From positions 1 to 13,610 of the forward strand of contig CAYMNU010000019.1 in NCBI GenBank assembly GCA_964391885.1: a stretch of DNA of 13,610 bases, read 5' to 3'. A program made the position numbers and the translations under genes. Each line of letters opens with the position of its first letter. Position 1 is the first letter of the stretch. The notes beneath the pieces were generated by a model, which was given only the letters and a program-made list of their open reading frames with translations, was not told where the DNA came from and did no database searches. Positions 5,172 through 12,592 of the stretch are shown here, one piece after another. The DNA comes from CAYMNU01 sp964391885 (lineage in GTDB: Archaea > Altiarchaeota > Altiarchaeia > JAFGQM01).

Positions 5172-7112
5172 TCAGAACTTCTTTAAAACCTTTTTCTCTT
5201 TCAGCGCATGCTCAAGGACATCCTTTATTGTCTCTGCATATATAACCTTAATCTGCTTCGACTTTTCCGAATCCAGTATAAGGTCGCCATCATTAGATTT
5301 TGGGATAATAACTGTTTTGACTCCTGCCTCGATGGCAGCTTCCACTTTCGGAGTTATGCCGCCCACGGGTAAAACATCCCCCCGCACATCCACAGAGCCT
5401 GTCATAGCTACATCCTGCCTCACCGCAGCGTTCTCAAGCGCAGACAAGGCAGCCACCGCAACACTTACAGAGGCGGAGTCGCCCTCGACGCCCTCATACG
5501 TCTGCAGGAACTGGATATGCACATCATAATCCCTTATATTCTTGCCGATGAATTTCTTGACTATTGCAGATACGTTTTGTATGGCTTCTTTTGCTATATC
5601 GCCCAGCTTCCCGGTAACAATGACCTTGCCTCCGTTCCTGCTCTCTGCAGTAGTTATCTCAGAGACTATCGGCAGGACTATGCCGCCATTGCCGATAACC
5701 GCCAGGCCATTGACCCTTCCGACTTCTGAGCCAGTTACGCGTATGACTTCGTATTCTCTCCTCCGCTCCACATATCTGTCGGCGGCCTGCTCTTCGAGGG
5801 TCTTTGAGGCCTTAAGTGAGTCTTTTACATCCTGGAGAGTGACGTACTTGTGCTTCCGTTCAACAGCCAAGTCACCGGCAGCACGTATTAATCCGCCAAG
5901 CTCTCTCAGCCTGAGCGTGAGCCTGCCTTTCCTGCCGGCGCGCCTCTTTGACCCGGTAAGTATAGCTGTTACAGCATCCCTTTCAAAGTGGGGTATCTTC
6001 TTGTCCTTCTCAACCTCCTGCGCTATGAACTGCACAAGCTTTCTCCTCTCAAGCTCGCTGTCTTTCACAGAGTCGTTCATCCACACCTCATAGCCGTAAC
6101 CCTGTATCCTTGAGCGAAGCGCGGGGTGAAGATGGCTAAGGACTTCGGCGTTGCCCGCGGCCACCAAGACGAAGTCGCAGGGCACCGGCTCAGTGACCAC
6201 CATGGCTCCCGAAGACATTTCACTGCGCCCGGTTATGTGCATCTGGCGCTCTTGCATGGCACTGAGGAGATCGTGCTGCACCTTCAGGTCCATGGTGCCG
6301 ATTTCATCCACAAAGAGAACTCCCTTGTTGGCTTTATGTATAAGGCCCGGAAGGACTCGCTTGTGCGCGGGCGTGCCGAGGCCACCGCTTTGGAGGGGGT
6401 CGTGCTTGACATCGCCGAGTAGAGCTCCGGCATGCGCTCCCGTAGCATCTATGAAAGGCGGTTTCTTCACGCCCGCATTGTTTATGAGGAGTTTGGGGGA
6501 CTCTTTTGTGTCGCCTTTCACAAGCTTGTTCGCAATCATGAGGACTGCGACAAGGCCCACCGATACGATCATTTGGGCGGCGATTATTACCGAGTCTATG
6601 TCAGTCATCCAATAAAGGAACCAGGGGTAAAGCAATATCAGGAAAGAAAAAAGAAAGCTGAAGGTCTTTGCGCTACCGCCACCCATGGCTTTCGCCTTCT
6701 TCATGACGTTTATGCCTTCACCCGCCTTGACTACCTTAATCCTCGGATTATTCTCGTCTTCTTGGTTGGGCACTACCAAGACATCCTGCATCTCTTTCAT
6801 GGGCAGGAGCTCTGACATCGCCTGGCCCAATAGGCTTTTGCCCGTCCCGGGCTCGCCGATAAGCAAGACATTGCGCCTCTGGGCAGAAGCCTTCTTAATT
6901 ATTTCTACTGCATCGTCTTGGCCTATTATCTGGTTTGCGAGGATTTGGGGTGTATAAATCTCTGCAGTGGTTTTGAAATCGTCCCAAGACCTGAGCTTCA
7001 TGGAGTCTTTCTTGCCCTTGTTTGGGTCTTTTGCTTTCCGGGCATCTGCAGCCTTTTGGCCTTTCGTTATGGGGCCCTTGGGCCCTTTGGTTTTTTTCCC
7101 TTCTTCAGCCAT
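5172..7112 (-). CDS. lonB: Archaeal Lon protease (LonB), membrane-anchored AAA+ protease
   Basis: 646 residues. ATP-dependent protease that degrades misfolded and regulatory proteins from the cytoplasmic face of the membrane; works as a hexameric ring. Domains: a Lys/Gly-rich extension (1-40); AAA+ module with Walker A GEPGTGKS (86-93), interrupted by two membrane helices (about 151-170 and 174-195) as in all archaeal LonB; Walker B VLFVDE (265-270); sensor 1 AAGN (N321); arginine-finger region HPALRSRI (329-336); sensor 2 region around 391-407; and a Lon protease domain with catalytic S546 in GDSASV and K589 in GGITPKVEAA. All catalytic residues are present and the length is normal. The start at 7112 is backed by a TATA-like box at 7128-7135; an in-frame ATG at 7001 (M38) would remove the basic extension and is the alternative. 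Its start is only 6 bp from the divergent Trm-G10 start. Confidence 0.96.
   Translation of the reverse strand: MAEEGKKTKGPKGPITKGQKAADARKAKDPNKGKKDSMKLRSWDDFKTTAEIYTPQILANQIIGQDDAVEIIKKASAQRRNVLLIGEPGTGKSLLGQAMSELLPMKEMQDVLVVPNQEDENNPRIKVVKAGEGINVMKKAKAMGGGSAKTFSFLFSFLILLYPWFLYWMTDIDSVIIAAQMIVSVGLVAVLMIANKLVKGDTKESPKLLINNAGVKKPPFIDATGAHAGALLGDVKHDPLQSGGLGTPAHKRVLPGLIHKANKGVLFVDEIGTMDLKVQHDLLSAMQERQMHITGRSEMSSGAMVVTEPVPCDFVLVAAGNAEVLSHLHPALRSRIQGYGYEVWMNDSVKDSELERRKLVQFIAQEVEKDKKIPHFERDAVTAILTGSKRRAGRKGRLTLRLRELGGLIRAAGDLAVERKHKYVTLQDVKDSLKASKTLEEQAADRYVERRREYEVIRVTGSEVGRVNGLAVIGNGGIVLPIVSEITTAESRNGGKVIVTGKLGDIAKEAIQNVSAIVKKFIGKNIRDYDVHIQFLQTYEGVEGDSASVSVAVAALSALENAAVRQDVAMTGSVDVRGDVLPVGGITPKVEAAIEAGVKTVIIPKSNDGDLILDSEKSKQIKVIYAETIKDVLEHALKEKKVLKKF
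5191..5201 (+). terminator. T-rich stretch downstream of the coiled-coil gene
   Basis: TTTTTCTCTTT on the plus strand, 34 bases after the coiled-coil stop and inside the 3' end of convergent lonB. It resembles the T-run after the DUF429 gene (TTTTTCTT) and could end the plus-strand transcript. No hairpin is evident. Confidence 0.3.
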
Positions 7113-7118
7113 TATAAC

Positions 7119-8084
7119 GTGATTGTTTTTTATATCTCAGGGGAACACGAAGAGCTCGCAATAGAGGAGATAAACTCCATATACGAAGCGCATGGAAAGG
7201 CGCTTAGCATAATAGAGCGTTGCAATCGCTTGGTATTGGCCGGGGACGGGCCCGATCCAAAACTGCTAAGACGCCTGGCTTTCACCCACGAGATATATCA
7301 TACATTCTCGGTTTCTAAAAACCCAGATGAAGTATTATTAGGTCTTGGTATTAAAAAGGATGACAGCTTTTGTGTGAGGGCTAGGGGATTCCAAGACAAC
7401 AGTACTGAAGAAAAGCGGGCTGGCGAGCTTATTTATGAGTCTGTTAATGCCAGGGTCGATTTAACGAATCCAGACAAGCCTGTTTACCTGCTAAAGATAA
7501 ACGAGGTCGTTGCAGTCTGTCTTGAAAAGTACAAGAGCGATGATTTTGAGAGCCGGGACCCCAATAAGAGGCCGTTCTTCCACCCACTCGCCCTTTCCCC
7601 AAAGCTTGCAAGGCTCTTCCTGAACCTCGCGAGGACTAAGAAGGGCGATAGTGTGCTTGATCCATTCTGCGGCTCAGGCTCGATTTTGATAGAGGCTGCA
7701 CTCATGGGTTTGTTACCCATAGGCTCTGACAAGGACCGCAAGATGCTATGGGGTGCTAAAAAGAACTTGGAATTTTATAGTTTGAAATCAGAACTGCATG
7801 AAGGCGATGCAACACGAATAAAGGAAAAAAACCTGGATGCGATAGTCTCCGACCCACCATATGCTCGTGCAAGCAAGATGTTTGACAGCGGCTTGGAAGA
7901 GCTTTATGAGAGCTTTCTTGCTTCTGCCTTCGATGCGCTCAAGCCAGGCGGGCATCTTGTCATCGCTGTACCCAAGGGCGCAAGAGTCGCATATGAGAAA
8001 CATGGCTTCGCCAATATTGGGGACTACGAGCTTTATGTCCATCGCTCGCTGACCAGGAGAGTGCTGGTTCTGAGAAAGCCTTGA
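7119..8084 (+). CDS. tRNA (guanine(10)-N2)-dimethyltransferase, Trm-G10 / Trm11 type
   Basis: 321 residues from a GTG start. It methylates N2 of G10 in tRNA using S-adenosylmethionine. Residues about 1-150 form the N-terminal ferredoxin-like plus THUMP RNA-binding region (opening VIVFYISGEHEELAIEEI, typical of the family; THUMP ends near 'VDLTNPDKPVYLLKI'). Then comes the hallmark RPFFHPLALSPKLARLFLNLAR (151-172) and the Rossmann methyltransferase domain with D181-P-F-C-G-S-G-S (AdoMet motif I) and the catalytic D245-P-P-Y motif of amino-group methyltransferases. Start choice: the open frame extends upstream to an ATG at 6918, but that part is antisense to lonB and does not resemble the family; GTG at 7119 gives the expected N-terminus and there is no suitable internal ATG. 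No clear TATA is seen in the correct position, so its promoter would lie inside lonB. Confidence 0.9.
   Translation: MIVFYISGEHEELAIEEINSIYEAHGKALSIIERCNRLVLAGDGPDPKLLRRLAFTHEIYHTFSVSKNPDEVLLGLGIKKDDSFCVRARGFQDNSTEEKRAGELIYESVNARVDLTNPDKPVYLLKINEVVAVCLEKYKSDDFESRDPNKRPFFHPLALSPKLARLFLNLARTKKGDSVLDPFCGSGSILIEAALMGLLPIGSDKDRKMLWGAKKNLEFYSLKSELHEGDATRIKEKNLDAIVSDPPYARASKMFDSGLEELYESFLASAFDALKPGGHLVIAVPKGARVAYEKHGFANIGDYELYVHRSLTRRVLVLRKP
7128..7135 (-). promoter_or_regulatory. Candidate TATA box of lonB, inside the Trm-G10 reading frame
   Basis: The minus strand reads ATATAAAA, 5' of the lonB ATG at 7112. The centre-to-ATG distance is about 20 nt, a little short of the usual 25-26, so the transcript would begin at or just after the A of the ATG unless spacing is relaxed. 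The element overlaps codons 4-6 of the divergent methyltransferase gene. Confidence 0.4.
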
Positions 8085-8096
8085 ATGCGCATCCGA

Positions 8097-8104
8097 TTTA
8101 TATC
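8097..8104 (+). promoter_or_regulatory. TATA box of the Cys-rich surface protein gene
   Basis: TTTATATC, centred about 27 nt before the ATG at 8128. The spacing predicts a leaderless transcript that begins at 8128 and would exclude the upstream in-frame ATG at 8107, which lies only a few bases after this box. It therefore decides the start of the gene. Confidence 0.55.
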
Positions 8105-8127
8105 CCATGGGGGATAAATTAAGCGAA

Positions 8128-8877
8128 ATGAAACTTGCTGGCCTGTTGATCTTGTTTTCTCTTGCGACTGCATCTGCAGCCCCCGCTCCATGGGGCATCG
8201 CCATAAACCAGGAAACACGGGAATGCGCGGGTTACTGGGGCGGGGATGAATTCCATGGCTTTGCCCTGCCTGATGGATGGGGGGCGCATTACCCGGAGTT
8301 TGCAAACGGCTCTGCTTGGATAAGCACTTCATTTGGGAACTGCAGTTGGGGGGATGAGGAAGCCTGCTGCGAGGAGCTGGGCCTGCCTTATGTCTCAAAG
8401 AATATCGGGGAAGGCTTTGACACGGGATTGTTGAGCGACTGCAACTTTTGGGGAAATTGTACATGCGCAGAGGAAGGCGAATTTGTGAACCCATCACCTG
8501 GATTCAACTCAAATTTCCCAGATCAATGTTGTGAAGGGCTAATTCCTATGGGGGGATATGACCCTGAAACATGCGAACAGCTTATTGGGACTCCTTATCT
8601 CACTTGTGTTGCTTGTGGAAATGGGATATGCGAAAACTCGATTACTGAGAACAGATGCAACTGCCCTGAGGACTGTGGCGATTGTCAGTCGGATGCAGAC
8701 TGCCCTGGCGCGAATGAGAGGTGCGTCAGTAGTCATTGTTTGCCCATTGAACCCCCCGAGCTTCCCGAGCCTGACATCAGCGTTCCGGAAACAGACAATT
8801 TGGACACCATAATCCTTGTAGCCTCCCTCGTTCTAATAATATTCGGGCTCCTGCTCATACGGAAATCAAAAAGATGA
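8128..8877 (+). CDS. Secreted Cys-rich protein with C-terminal membrane anchor
   Basis: 249 residues, no named family. A signal peptide opens the protein (MKLAGLLILFSLATASA, cleavage likely near residue 18). The ectodomain carries 20 cysteines between residues 33 and 204, including CC pairs at 80-81 and 134-135, and three N-glycosylation sequons (N60-G-S, N71-C-S, N110-C-T). A C-G-N-G-x-C-E motif begins at C163 and is followed by a CNCPEDCGDC cluster and a DCPGANERC repeat-like unit, as in short disulfide-rich modules. A Pro/Glu/Asp-rich stalk (205-224) leads to one membrane helix (226-244) and a basic RKSKR tail. The protein is therefore displayed outside the cell, with cysteines presumably in disulfides or binding metal. 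No PGF-CTERM archaeosortase signal is seen. The start at 8128 is preferred over 8107 because it begins the signal peptide directly and matches the TATA spacing. Its stop overlaps the agmatinase start. Confidence 0.8.
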   Translation: MKLAGLLILFSLATASAAPAPWGIAINQETRECAGYWGGDEFHGFALPDGWGAHYPEFANGSAWISTSFGNCSWGDEEACCEELGLPYVSKNIGEGFDTGLLSDCNFWGNCTCAEEGEFVNPSPGFNSNFPDQCCEGLIPMGGYDPETCEQLIGTPYLTCVACGNGICENSITENRCNCPEDCGDCQSDADCPGANERCVSSHCLPIEPPELPEPDISVPETDNLDTIILVASLVLIIFGLLLIRKSKR

Positions 8878-9668
8878 TGGACTTCCACCTCGACAAGAAC
8901 CTGATACTCGAATCAAACTGCGAGTTTAAAGAAGCAGAATTCGCAATCCTGGGCGTGCCCTTTGACTCCACATGTTCTTATCGTCCCGGCTGCAGGTTCG
9001 GTCCCTTGTGGATACGCAAAGAGTTTCTGGAACTGGACAAGCCGGACTCTTTTTTCAAAAGAAAAGTATTTGACATGGGCAATGTCAACGTAGTCCACGG
9101 CAACCTTGAGGAAACAAACCGCAGGATTGAGGAGACTCTTCAGCAAGCCTTGGATATAAACCCGGAAGTCTTGCCGATAACACTCGGAGGTGAGCACTCC
9201 ATTTCTTATTCGCCCATTGAGCTTCTGGCAGAACGGCACAAAAACCTGCAGGTGGCCCATTTCGATGCTCATCCCGACCTCATGGATGATTATTTAGGCG
9301 AGAAGTGGTCGCACGCCACAGTCATGAAAAGGGTTTACGACCTGGGTGTAAAGGACATAGTCCAGCTGGGCGTCAGAACCGGCAGCGATGATGAGAAATC
9401 GCTTATGGGGAAACTCCCAAAAAAGTTAAGCGACGGGCCCACTTACGTAAGCATCGATATGGATGCCCTCGAGCCGGCGCTCTTCCCGGGGGTGGGGACT
9501 CCGGAACCAGGTGGTTTTACGCTACATGAGCTGCTATTGCTCCTGAAGCAAGTCAAAAATGTAGTGGGTATAGATATAGTGGAGACTAACCCGCTTTTTG
9601 ACAAGGGCGATATTACGTCAATAGCTGCTGCAAAGATTATGCTTTTTTCAATGTCATCCCGTAAATAA
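8874..9668 (+). CDS. speB: Agmatinase / arginase-family ureohydrolase
   Basis: 264 residues. Most likely hydrolyses agmatine to putrescine and urea in polyamine synthesis, using a binuclear Mn site. All metal ligands of the ureohydrolase family are present: H108 in GGEHS, D131-A-H133-P-D135, and D195/D197 in SIDMDALEP; H147 in SHAT matches the conserved catalytic-loop histidine. PGVGTPEPGG (205-214) and VGIDIVETNP (231-240) complete the signature. The length is slightly short of the bacterial enzymes but normal for archaeal ones. The ATG overlaps the previous stop by 4 nt (ATGA); a second ATG follows directly at 8877. Substrate choice between agmatine, arginine, guanidinobutyrate or a related guanidine compound cannot be read from sequence alone; agmatine is the usual archaeal one. 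Confidence 0.9.
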   Translation: MMDFHLDKNLILESNCEFKEAEFAILGVPFDSTCSYRPGCRFGPLWIRKEFLELDKPDSFFKRKVFDMGNVNVVHGNLEETNRRIEETLQQALDINPEVLPITLGGEHSISYSPIELLAERHKNLQVAHFDAHPDLMDDYLGEKWSHATVMKRVYDLGVKDIVQLGVRTGSDDEKSLMGKLPKKLSDGPTYVSIDMDALEPALFPGVGTPEPGGFTLHELLLLLKQVKNVVGIDIVETNPLFDKGDITSIAAAKIMLFSMSSRK

Positions 9669-9672
9669 CGGG
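9658..9672 (+). other. Small hairpin at the agmatinase stop / PEPCK-like start junction
   Basis: CCCGT (9658-9662) and ACGGG (9668-9672) are exact inverted repeats around AAATA, with the agmatinase stop codon (9666-9668) spanning the loop and 3' arm. The next ATG follows 8 bases later. The hairpin could influence translation coupling or mark an RNA processing site. With only 5-bp arms it may be chance. Confidence 0.3.
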
Positions 9673-9680
9673 CTTTAAAA

Positions 9681-11528
9681 ATGGAAACCGTACACAACGA
9701 AACAAAAAACCACAATAGCCTCCATTTTTACGACAAGTCGGCTATAGTCTGGACCACCGGCAAGCTGCCGATGACGAATGGGGAAATCGTAGACAGTGCA
9801 CTTTTCGAATCCGTAGTGTACAAGTTCACAGAATACCTTAGGGAGAAAGAATCCCCTTTGCTCGATATATTCGAAGATGGGCTTTCCGAAATAAAGCAAG
9901 ACGAGGCTTTGGTCGATTTGCTCAGAGATTATGCATCCCTAAAGAGAGTAGAGAATGCCATGACAATGGCCTCTGCCTCCGAGGGCAAATATTTAGATAA
10001 GGTTAGAGAAGAGTGCTGGAAAGAAGAGAAAAAGAAATTCCATGGGATACAAGGCAACATACATACTCTTGAACAGCTCGGGGAGGAGCTTTATAATTTC
10101 TGGAGGAACTATGAAAGGTATTTAGTCTGCATCTCGGAGGGCAACGCAAACCTTGACAAGAGCCCGTATCGCACATTTGATGCTACTATAGAGCGTATGA
10201 ACCATCTTGTGAGGAGCGTTTACCGGGATGTCCTGGAAAACGTGACTTTGACGCACCCCAGAGTATACCGCCAGATGGCGGCAGGCTTCCAGATGGGCGC
10301 AATTGTCAAGAAGAGCGCGTGGGAATGTCCTAGTGAATATTCAGCAGTCTGCGACATCCCGATGATAAGGCAAATGTTGCTAGAGCCGCCTATAATAACT
10401 GATCCGCTGATGAATAAAAGAACAGGCGAGTTCGAGAAGGTGGACAGCAATCCCCTAGAAGGGCTCGTGTTCAACAAGAGAGAGTGGCTCTGTTATCCGG
10501 CGAAGATAGGGGACTATGTGATACACGTTTTCTTCCACAATAAGTTTATGGGTTTGGGCTGCTCGCTCGCCAATCTTTTTGAGCTGGCGACCGATGAAGA
10601 CTTAAAGAGAAAGCCTGACGCGATATATGCATTCGGCGTAGATGAAGACGCTCTCGACCGCTATGGCAAATTGCCCACTGTTTTTTACGATGACGAGAAA
10701 TCGGGGATGCTTGTTGCCGCAGTACCTAGAAGAAATGAATTCGGTTATTTTGGCTACCTCAAAAAGATGTGCTTGACCTTACACAACGCCATAGTGATGA
10801 AAAAAGGCAGGCTGCCCATACACGGGGCAATGGTCCGCATAGTCCTAAAGAACAATAAGTCAGCCAATATAGTCATTTTGGGAGATACTGGAACAGGCAA
10901 GTCCGAGTCGCTGGAGGCATTCAGGATTCTAGCAAAGGACTACATAAAGAGTATGAGTATTATATTTGACGACATGGGCTCCTTTGAGCTTACCCCTAAA
11001 GGAGAGATACTGGCTTATGGGACAGAGATAGGGGCTTTCGTACGTCTTGACGACCTGCAGCCAGGCTTCGCCTTCGGAAACATAGATAGATCTATAATAA
11101 TGAGCCCCCAGAAGATAAATGCTCGTGCAGTATTGCCAGTGACAACGATATCTGAAATACTGAAAGGCCATCATGTCGATTTCTTCCTCTATGCCAACAA
11201 CTATGAGAAGGTGGATGAAAAGCACCCACATCTTGAGGAATTAAAAACAGTAGAAGAGGCAATTTCAATTTTCAAGGAGGGTGCCAGCATGTCCAAGGGG
11301 ACGACAACTTCAAGCGGGCTTGTGAAGACGTACTTCTGCAACATATTCGGGCCTGTGCAGTACAGGGACCTGCATGACAAACTGGCTGACAAGTATTTCA
11401 GGGCGATATTTAAATCGGGAATACGCGTCGGCCAGCTTCGTACGATGCTTGGGATACCGGGCTTTGAGACGACAGGCTGCGAGCTTGCGGCAAAGGCGCT
11501 TTTCGAGGCGATATCCAAGGATGATTAG
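9681..11528 (+). CDS. Phosphoenolpyruvate carboxykinase (ATP)-like P-loop protein
   Basis: 615 residues. The C-terminal third matches the PEPCK catalytic core. K361-K362 are followed after 18 residues by H381 (LPIHGAM), the same spacing as the Mn-binding Lys and His of E. coli ATP-PEPCK. Next come a P-loop GDTGTGKS (401-408), the Asp pair FDDMG (D430/D431) at the kinase-2 position, and ARAVLP (R482) where ATP-PEPCK has the Arg that contacts the transferred phosphate. Residues 551-590 (NIFGP...LRTML) resemble the family's C-terminal region. The N-terminal ~270 residues are diverged, and the RSPKDK substrate motif of ATP-PEPCK is not found. The reaction could be oxaloacetate to PEP, or phosphorylation of another molecule or protein by the PEPCK/HprK fold. 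Only 12 bp follow agmatinase, so it is probably co-transcribed. Its stop overlaps the convergent Trm1 gene. Confidence 0.68.
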   Translation: METVHNETKNHNSLHFYDKSAIVWTTGKLPMTNGEIVDSALFESVVYKFTEYLREKESPLLDIFEDGLSEIKQDEALVDLLRDYASLKRVENAMTMASASEGKYLDKVREECWKEEKKKFHGIQGNIHTLEQLGEELYNFWRNYERYLVCISEGNANLDKSPYRTFDATIERMNHLVRSVYRDVLENVTLTHPRVYRQMAAGFQMGAIVKKSAWECPSEYSAVCDIPMIRQMLLEPPIITDPLMNKRTGEFEKVDSNPLEGLVFNKREWLCYPAKIGDYVIHVFFHNKFMGLGCSLANLFELATDEDLKRKPDAIYAFGVDEDALDRYGKLPTVFYDDEKSGMLVAAVPRRNEFGYFGYLKKMCLTLHNAIVMKKGRLPIHGAMVRIVLKNNKSANIVILGDTGTGKSESLEAFRILAKDYIKSMSIIFDDMGSFELTPKGEILAYGTEIGAFVRLDDLQPGFAFGNIDRSIIMSPQKINARAVLPVTTISEILKGHHVDFFLYANNYEKVDEKHPHLEELKTVEEAISIFKEGASMSKGTTTSSGLVKTYFCNIFGPVQYRDLHDKLADKYFRAIFKSGIRVGQLRTMLGIPGFETTGCELAAKALFEAISKDD

Positions 11529-12592
11529 ATCCTAAGCATAGTTTCGCTCCGGATCCCAGTGTGTGAAAAATGGGTTTCAGATGCCTTTTCGTCTTGGGAT
11601 AATACAGCCTCCAATATGTCTTTTTTTCTGGGCATTGGTATCTTGTGTATCTCGGCAAGCTTGGAAACCTCGTAAAACGGTGTAGTTATATCCTGCTCAC
11701 TTAAGATTACTTTAATCAGCTTGGCAAGCTTTTCGTTCTCTGTTTTTAGTTTCTTGAGTAATTTCACATCCGCAAAAGGCCCTGACCACAAAGGGCCGGC
11801 CCATACAAGGGGAGCAGCGCATTCAGGGCATGCATCCAAAAACCTATCTATTTGGGAATAGCCCCTCCAGTCGCACTTGAAGCAATGCTGTAGATAGGCC
11901 ATCTCTTTGAGCATAGCGTCCGCTTTGCTTACTCCGCGCGAAGCCCTGAGGAATAGGCGAAAGTAGTGGCCGTGGTTGTATGCAAACAGAGGTTCCATTG
12001 CACAGTCATATCTGGCAAACATTCGGGCGCATGCGCCGATAAGAATCCTGAGACCCACTTCTTTGGCATAAGAGGTGCGTATAGGGCGAGAATCATACCT
12101 ACGCTCACATGTTTTTATAGAAACCCCGCATAGGGGCGCAGTATCGGTTGCAGTCAGGCACAATAAGCCACCTCTTCGGTTGAGCGCTCTGACTGCAGAA
12201 TCCAAAGCACCGATAAAGGACCCGAACGGATCTAAATCTATAACATCAAGCTTGTCGCATTTATGGCTACGAAGCATTGAGTTGACGTCTTCGCAGCTAA
12301 CACTGGCACTGATATCGTTCAGCTTGAGGTTCTTTTTTATGAGCTTGACTGCATCAGGACTGATGTCATTCAAATAAAGCTCGCTGAAGCCCGCGTCTTT
12401 CACTGCGCGCATGCCCCTTATCCCAGAGCCTGCAAGCCCGTCGCAATAGCTTTCCCCGCCGACTTCGCGGGTTATGGCAACTGTGAGGTCCCTGTCAAAA
12501 GCCATGAACGGATTATAGAAAACGGGCAGCTTCTTGCTTATTGCGCCCTCTGGCGCATAGAATTTGATACCACCTTCGGAGAATGTCTTCAT
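11525..12592 (-). CDS. trm1: tRNA (guanine(26)-N2)-dimethyltransferase
   Basis: 355 residues. It dimethylates N2 of G26 in tRNA with S-adenosylmethionine. Characteristic segments: VFYNPFMAFDRDLTV (24-38), the AdoMet motif I D51-G-L-A-G-S-G-I-R-G, acidic D76 after LYLN, the catalytic D119-L-D121-P-F-G-S, TATDTAPLCG (147-156), RTSYAKEVGLRIL (172-184), a four-Cys zinc site C237-x2-C240 ... C255-x2-C258, GPLWSG (266-271), and a final 'THFSHTGIRSE' box. Length is typical for the archaeal enzyme. The ATG overlaps the stop of the upstream nucleotidyltransferase gene by 4 nt (ATGA), implying translational coupling; no Shine-Dalgarno is seen. The 3' end overlaps the PEPCK-like gene tail-to-tail by 4 nt. 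Confidence 0.95.
   Translation of the reverse strand: MKTFSEGGIKFYAPEGAISKKLPVFYNPFMAFDRDLTVAITREVGGESYCDGLAGSGIRGMRAVKDAGFSELYLNDISPDAVKLIKKNLKLNDISASVSCEDVNSMLRSHKCDKLDVIDLDPFGSFIGALDSAVRALNRRGGLLCLTATDTAPLCGVSIKTCERRYDSRPIRTSYAKEVGLRILIGACARMFARYDCAMEPLFAYNHGHYFRLFLRASRGVSKADAMLKEMAYLQHCFKCDWRGYSQIDRFLDACPECAAPLVWAGPLWSGPFADVKLLKKLKTENEKLAKLIKVILSEQDITTPFYEVSKLAEIHKIPMPRKKDILEAVLSQDEKASETHFSHTGIRSETMLRI

Noticed and set aside
5542..6093. 183-residue plus-strand frame inside lonB
   Set aside because: Antisense shadow of the LonB protease and sensor regions, Ser/Pro-rich with no features of its own.
6918..7118. 67-residue upstream extension of the Trm-G10 frame
   Set aside because: It is antisense to the conserved N-terminus of lonB and does not match the family; the GTG at 7119 gives the expected first strand.
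8107..8127. Upstream ATG for the Cys-rich surface protein
   Set aside because: It would put MGDKLSE before the signal peptide and lies too close to the TATA box at 8097-8104; the ATG at 8128 fits both.
8033..8497. 154-residue minus-strand frame opposite the surface protein
   Set aside because: No recognisable domain; it overlaps a gene with a signal peptide, TATA box and conserved cysteine module.
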